The notes beneath the pieces are model-generated. The model was given only the letters and a program-made list of their open reading frames with translations. It was not told the origin of the DNA and did not search any database. 9,842 nucleotides of DNA from positions 1 to 9,842 of the forward strand of contig DAFX01000037.1 in NCBI GenBank assembly GCA_002495535.1. Reading direction: 5' to 3'. Position numbers and translations under genes: made by a program. Every line of letters begins with the position of its first letter. Positions within the stretch are counted from its first letter, which is position 1. This document shows positions 7,066-9,842 of this stretch, piece by piece. The DNA is from Euryarchaeota archaeon UBA433. GTDB lineage: Archaea; Thermoplasmatota; Poseidoniia; Poseidoniales; Poseidoniaceae.

Positions 7066-7839
7066 ATGGGACTCATTGACAAAGTGAACAAATCAAAACC
7101 GAGCGTAGGTGGCGTGACCACCGAGGAACGTGCAGAACAATTGCTGGAAGCTGTTGACGGGCAAATATTGCCTTCAGGCGTAGAACTTCTTAGAGAAAGC
7201 GAGGACTACAGTGGCGGAAGAGGCACAGAATACCTGGAGGGTGGGGCCGAGTGGTTCCAATTTTTGTTCTTTCAAATCATATTCCTCGGCTTTTTGATCG
7301 TACCTAGTGTGTTCGTTTTCTTTGGCCTGGTCGGTTTATTTTCCGGCTCCCCAGCTGCCCTCATCTTGATTTGTGTCGGAGGCCCTATTCTGTTCTTCAG
7401 CGGTCCGTACTGGTTCAAATTGATTTTTAATCCGGACCCAATTGTCCTTCTGACAACGCGTACGTACTATGATGGAAATGCAAAATTCTTTTTGAAAACA
7501 AGCGAGGAAGAAAACATATCTTATGGAGAAACTTACGAAACAGAAATCGATTATGCCGTTCAAATCACATCGAAACATCGAATCACAGCTCTTTATGATC
7601 CCGGGTCAGACGGTGCGGTCCGATCTCCCTCATATTCGATTTTTGTTTGGGAAGAGGGCAATGAAAACGATCAAGCGATCATTTTCCTAGAGCGATTAAG
7701 TTACAATACGACACAAGGGGAGGCAGAGGAAAGAGCGCTCTTGCTTGGCCGTCGAATGAGTTTGAAGGCCACGGATCCAATTGTTCAAGACGAATGGACA
7801 CGCTTTGCCCACAGCAGTCAAAGGGTATTTTTCAGATGA
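7066..7839 (+). CDS. Membrane protein of unknown function with two adjacent transmembrane helices
   Basis: I do not recognise this family. The protein has 257 residues from ATG 7066 (260 from 7057). Residues 1-60 are hydrophilic and acidic (VTTEERAEQLLEAVDGQ..., then SGGRGTEYLEGG). Two hydrophobic helices follow closely: about 65-91 (FQFLFFQIIFLGFLIVPSVF, FFGLVGLF) and 95-119 (SPAALILICVGGPILFFSG). The C-terminal 135 residues are polar with alternating short strands (IVLLTTRTYYDG, YAVQITSKHRITALY, YSIFVWEE, QAIIFLERLSY) and a final helix, suggesting a compact beta-rich domain on the same side as the N-terminus. The short hairpin loop implies that both ends are cytoplasmic. It lies 15 bases (or 6 bases) after the ribbon-helix-helix gene, so membership of the SPFH operon is likely. 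It could be a partner of the SPFH scaffold. Codon use is AT-rich relative to the window's flanks. Confidence 0.72.
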   Translation: MGLIDKVNKSKPSVGGVTTEERAEQLLEAVDGQILPSGVELLRESEDYSGGRGTEYLEGGAEWFQFLFFQIIFLGFLIVPSVFVFFGLVGLFSGSPAALILICVGGPILFFSGPYWFKLIFNPDPIVLLTTRTYYDGNAKFFLKTSEEENISYGETYETEIDYAVQITSKHRITALYDPGSDGAVRSPSYSIFVWEEGNENDQAIIFLERLSYNTTQGEAEERALLLGRRMSLKATDPIVQDEWTRFAHSSQRVFFR

Positions 7840-7902
7840 TTGCTGCAACAAGGTTCGTTTGTATCAGTGATGAATTTAGTTCTATGGAAAAGGAGTTGAA
7901 TG

Positions 7903-7925
7903 AGAATTCAAAACGATTGAATTCT
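7903..7925. promoter_or_regulatory. Perfect 9-bp inverted repeat upstream of the zinc-ribbon/DUF3592 gene
   Basis: AGAATTCAA (7903-7911) and TTGAATTCT (7917-7925) are exact reverse complements around the spacer AACGA. The site lies 18 bases before ATG 7944 and 7 bases before the Shine-Dalgarno site. Another TTGAAT occurs at 7896-7901. It may be a DNA operator (an inverted repeat suits a dimeric ribbon-helix-helix regulator) or an mRNA hairpin. No T-run follows, so it is not an intrinsic terminator. Confidence 0.5.
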
Positions 7926-7932
7926 ATGACCC

Positions 7933-7938
7933 GGTGAT
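7933..7938 (+). promoter_or_regulatory. Strong Shine-Dalgarno site (GGTGAT) of the zinc-ribbon/DUF3592 gene
   Basis: GGTGAT is a perfect match to the complement of the archaeal 16S 3' tail and is placed 5 bases before ATG 7944, fixing that start. The competing ATG at 7939, in a different frame, overlaps the site and is not plausible. Confidence 0.6.
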
Positions 7939-7943
7939 GTGAA

Positions 7944-8513
7944 ATGGTTTTTGTTGAATGTGGTTCATGTTTCAAAACGGTCGAAATCGACGATGGTGAA
8001 TATGGCACCTATGAGTGTCCATATTGTCAAAGTGAGTTCGGTGTTGGTGATCCTTCAAATGAAGATTACAATGACACATTTAATGTGGCCATTGTCGGTG
8101 TTTTCTTCTTGGCCTTCAGTGCCGTTATGATCGCATTATTTTTCTCAACCTTAGAACATAGTGATTGGGAAGAAACTGAAGGGGAGATTACTGGAATAGA
8201 TTATGCAACATCATACGACCGTGGGTACGATTTCACGTATGAAGTGGATGGTAAAATCTACAATGGCAGCGATGGCTACATGTGTTCAGACGGTTCAAGA
8301 TGCACTGGGTACAAAGTTGGAGATTCAGTGGTCATCTCTTACAATCCTTACAACCCCATACAAAGTGAAATTCTAGGTAGTGAATACGGAGATGGCGCTG
8401 TATTGTTTTGTTGTTTTTCAATCCCAGTCCTTGTATTGGGTTCGATGCTGTATGGGAGAGCAGTACACGGTCAAAAGATCATCAGTGTTGAGCAATCCGA
8501 TAATCCGAGTTGA
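7944..8513 (+). CDS. Zinc-ribbon plus DUF3592 membrane protein
   Basis: The protein has 189 residues. An N-terminal zinc ribbon is formed by C6-GS-C9 and C25-PY-C28. A membrane helix at about 47-69 (FNVAIVGVFFLAFSAVMIAL) follows. A DUF3592-like domain comes next, from about 75 to 145: WEETEGEITGIDY, YDFTYEVDGKIYNGS, YKVGDSVVISYNPYNPIQSEI. A second helix lies at about 151-171. DUF3592 domains generally sit between two membrane helices on the outer side; here that places the zinc ribbon and C-terminus in the cytoplasm (inferred). The domain also carries C114 and C120, which could form a disulfide outside. The function of DUF3592 is not established. The gene follows the upstream one by 104 bases, with its own inverted repeat and ribosome site, so it may be read through from the SPFH unit or have its own promoter (AATTTAG at 7874-7880 is a weak candidate). 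Confidence 0.8.
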   Translation: MVFVECGSCFKTVEIDDGEYGTYECPYCQSEFGVGDPSNEDYNDTFNVAIVGVFFLAFSAVMIALFFSTLEHSDWEETEGEITGIDYATSYDRGYDFTYEVDGKIYNGSDGYMCSDGSRCTGYKVGDSVVISYNPYNPIQSEILGSEYGDGAVLFCCFSIPVLVLGSMLYGRAVHGQKIISVEQSDNPS

Positions 8514-8520
8514 AAGAAGA

Positions 8521-8535
8521 ATGCCCTTTTGGCAT
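8521..8535. other. Short hairpin in the convergent intergenic gap
   Basis: ATGCC (8521-8525) and GGCAT (8531-8535) pair around CTTTT. It sits 7 bases after the zinc-ribbon gene stop and is also downstream of the minus-strand kinase gene. It could help end transcripts from either side but has only 5 pairs and no following T-run. Nothing else is visible between 8514 and 8603. Confidence 0.25.
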
Positions 8536-8603
8536 CTCAACACCAACCCATCAACCATCGATTATTAGGTGGCATGGTGTCGAATGAAGAACAGACTGCC
8601 AAC

Positions 8604-9494
8604 CTATGATACTCGCTTGTTCTCCACAGTTCTCTCTACACCTTTCCAATCAACGTTCCAAATCACTTGCGTCCAACCGGCTTTCTGAGCGGCATCGATG
8701 ATGGTCTGTGACATTGTTGGATGCTGGAGCACCCCGACCACCCCGCCTCCACCAGCGCCCATAGCCTTCCAGGCAGCGACGTGGCCCGAGCCTTCAAGCG
8801 GTTGAAGAACTTCACGAAAAGGGTCATGCAATTTGCGGTCAAGCATATCAGTCCCCATCATCACCCGTTTCAAGGCAGACTCGACACCTGCTTTATTTTC
8901 CGTTTTGATGCTTTGAGCCATTTCTTCTGCGGCGTGCGCCAATTCGGCCAAGCCGCGCTCTACCTCTTTTTCTCCTTTTGAGAATCTCCACCATATCGCT
9001 TGGTGAAGATCGCCTGAAACATGGGGTAAATGAGTGTCAAAAAGAAGAAGGTTTTCTTGCAACCATGTAGTGAACTGGGCCGATGGATTCAGCGGTTCTC
9101 GTACAACGTTTTCTCCTTCAAATATCAAATTCTGAACGCCGCCAAAGGCACTGGCCCATTGATCCTGGCGGCCTCCTTTATTGCCGAGTACCGCCTCAAT
9201 CTGGTAGGCCTTCTCTGCAAGGGCGGCAGGCCCTTCTCCTGCGCTGCTGATTCCAGCGACCAGCGCGACGTTCATCGCTCCCGATGTGCCAAGACCGCAT
9301 CCAGTCGGCATTTCTGTACGGTATGACACCTCCATCTTCCGCTCGTCATCGAGAAAACTTGTGGCGTGCACGAAATGGTTGATGGCGATGTTGACCACTT
9401 GGCCTCGATGAAGGTTGCAATACGTGGGTACATCGGTCCAACCGCCTGCAAGGTCAATTCGAACTGGCACTTTGACGGTGATTCGCTGAGCCAT
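8604..9494 (-). CDS. GHMP-family sugar kinase (heptose-phosphate/fucose kinase-like)
   Basis: The protein has 296 residues, close to a single GHMP kinase domain. Motif 1 is PVRIDLAGGWTDVPTY (10-25), typical of the HddA / fucokinase branch that phosphorylates sugars at the anomeric position. Motif 2 is the ATP-binding GCGLGTSGA (65-73). KGGRQDQWASAFGG (106-119) contains the likely catalytic Asp111. Motif 3 is GAGGGGVVGV (246-255). Such kinases feed sugar-1-phosphates into nucleotide-sugar synthesis for surface glycans or glycoproteins, which would suit a cell with large extracellular proteins. No nucleotidyltransferase or phosphatase partner is adjacent in this window, so the substrate (heptose-7-phosphate, fucose or another) stays open. 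It is convergent with the DUF3592 gene (90-base gap) and divergent from leuS (91-base gap). ATG 9494 lies 9 residues before motif 1, so the start is well supported. Confidence 0.85.
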   Translation of the reverse strand: MAQRITVKVPVRIDLAGGWTDVPTYCNLHRGQVVNIAINHFVHATSFLDDERKMEVSYRTEMPTGCGLGTSGAMNVALVAGISSAGEGPAALAEKAYQIEAVLGNKGGRQDQWASAFGGVQNLIFEGENVVREPLNPSAQFTTWLQENLLLFDTHLPHVSGDLHQAIWWRFSKGEKEVERGLAELAHAAEEMAQSIKTENKAGVESALKRVMMGTDMLDRKLHDPFREVLQPLEGSGHVAAWKAMGAGGGGVVGVLQHPTMSQTIIDAAQKAGWTQVIWNVDWKGVERTVENKRVS

Positions 9495-9573
9495 GTATTA
9501 GCGCAGTTTAAGGGGCCTCATGAAGAGTGGCATTCAAGACAAGTGCGCCAGTGGAAGGGTCGTCCGGAAGGGT

Positions 9574-9581
9574 GAGGGTGA
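9574..9581 (+). promoter_or_regulatory. Shine-Dalgarno site of leuS
   Basis: GAGGGTGA closely matches GGAGGTGA and ends 4 bases before ATG 9586 (10 before ATG 9592), favouring 9586. The 91-base divergent gap with the kinase gene shows no convincing TATA element for either gene. Confidence 0.5.
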
Positions 9582-9585
9582 GTCA

Positions 9586-9842
9586 ATGAGCATGATTTTT
9601 ACTCCCGATTCTGAAGTGATGTGGCAGAAGAAATGGAACGAGGCACGTTTGTTTGAACAGGACATTCGTGACAACCGTCCGAAATTTTACTGCCTTGAAA
9701 TGTACCCCTATCCGAGTGGGAAAATGCATATGGGCCACGTTCGGAATTATTCGATTGGTGACGCTGTTGCCCGATACAAGCGAATGATGGGGTACGATGT
9801 GCTCTACCCAATGGGCTTCGATTCATTTGGTATGCCTGCTGA
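9586..9842 (+). CDS. leuS: Leucyl-tRNA synthetase, bacterial type, N-terminal fragment (3' end outside window)
   Basis: The first 85 codons are visible and the gene runs off the right edge. The protein would charge tRNA-Leu with leucine using ATP in the cytoplasm. The fragment contains the class I entry strand FYCLEMYPYPSG, the HIGH signature as HMGH, and then VRNYSIGDAVARYKRM, YDVLYPMGFDSFGMPA. This order (YPSGxxHMGHVRNYxIGD...RYxRMxGxxVLxPxGxDxFGxPA) is that of bacterial LeuRS. Archaeal and eukaryotic LeuRS instead usually read like FPYxSGxxHxGHxRTYTxxD...PMxxHxTG. The start is ATG 9586, or ATG 9592 in the same frame. The KMSKS loop and editing domain lie outside the window and cannot be assessed. 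Confidence 0.92.
   Translation, partial: MSMIFTPDSEVMWQKKWNEARLFEQDIRDNRPKFYCLEMYPYPSGKMHMGHVRNYSIGDAVARYKRMMGYDVLYPMGFDSFGMPA

Noticed and set aside
6847..7839. Toxin-antitoxin pair (ribbon-helix-helix antitoxin plus downstream toxin)
   Set aside because: The downstream protein is a 257-residue membrane protein with no toxin motif, and the SPFH gene precedes the pair. The Arc fold alone is not evidence for a toxin system.
7903..7925. Inverted repeat as an intrinsic terminator
   Set aside because: The stem is A+T-rich and no T-run follows; a ribosome site follows instead.
9030..9326. Plus-strand 98-codon frame opposite the sugar kinase
   Set aside because: It is antisense to conserved kinase motifs and has no start signal or recognisable domain.

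Overview
The window looks like a chromosomal piece of a marine euryarchaeon, most likely Marine Group II (Poseidoniales / Thermoplasmatota). This rests on four things: a giant calcium-binding surface protein with 'DAFP...QW...DGDGxGDN' repeats anchored by a C-terminal membrane helix; a membrane-spanning regulator with two archaeal-type winged helices; an archaeal TATA element placed for a leaderless transcript; and Shine-Dalgarno sites of the GGTGA type inside the operon. The assignment is by recognition only; no database search was possible.

Layout. (1) 1-2352, plus strand: the 3' part of a large secreted thrombospondin-type-3-like repeat protein, open at the left edge. (2) 2359-3135, minus strand: a metallo-beta-lactamase-fold hydrolase of the glyoxalase II / ETHE1 type, converging on gene 1 with a 6-base gap. 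(3) 3182-5794, plus strand, divergent from the hydrolase: an 870-residue protein with a signal peptide, four extracellular cysteine-paired beta-sandwich repeats, one main transmembrane helix and two cytoplasmic winged-helix DNA-binding domains. It reads as a one-component sensor that could carry an outside signal directly to DNA. (4) 5926-8513, plus strand: a compact membrane-themed block of an SPFH (stomatin/prohibitin-like) protein, a small ribbon-helix-helix DNA-binding protein, a two-helix membrane protein of unknown function, and a zinc-ribbon/DUF3592 membrane protein. (5) 8604-9494, minus strand: a GHMP-family sugar kinase. (6) 9586 to the right edge, plus strand, divergent from the kinase: the start of a bacterial-type leucyl-tRNA synthetase.

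The first three genes of region 4 are spaced for co-transcription (9-21 and 6-15 bases apart, depending on start choice). Their promoter shows a TATA box about 26 bases before the SPFH start codon, with a small palindrome just upstream. The fourth gene sits after a 104-base gap holding a perfect 9-bp inverted repeat and a strong Shine-Dalgarno site. The three genes after the SPFH gene are visibly richer in A+T than the flanking genes. This suggests an acquired or weakly selected accessory block between core genes. It is the best candidate here for an uncharacterised membrane-linked regulatory system, and its function cannot be read from sequence alone.

No tRNA, rRNA, CRISPR array, insertion sequence or integrase was seen. 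No gene-free stretch exceeds 300 bases; the longest, 5795-5925, holds the promoter and terminator elements described.
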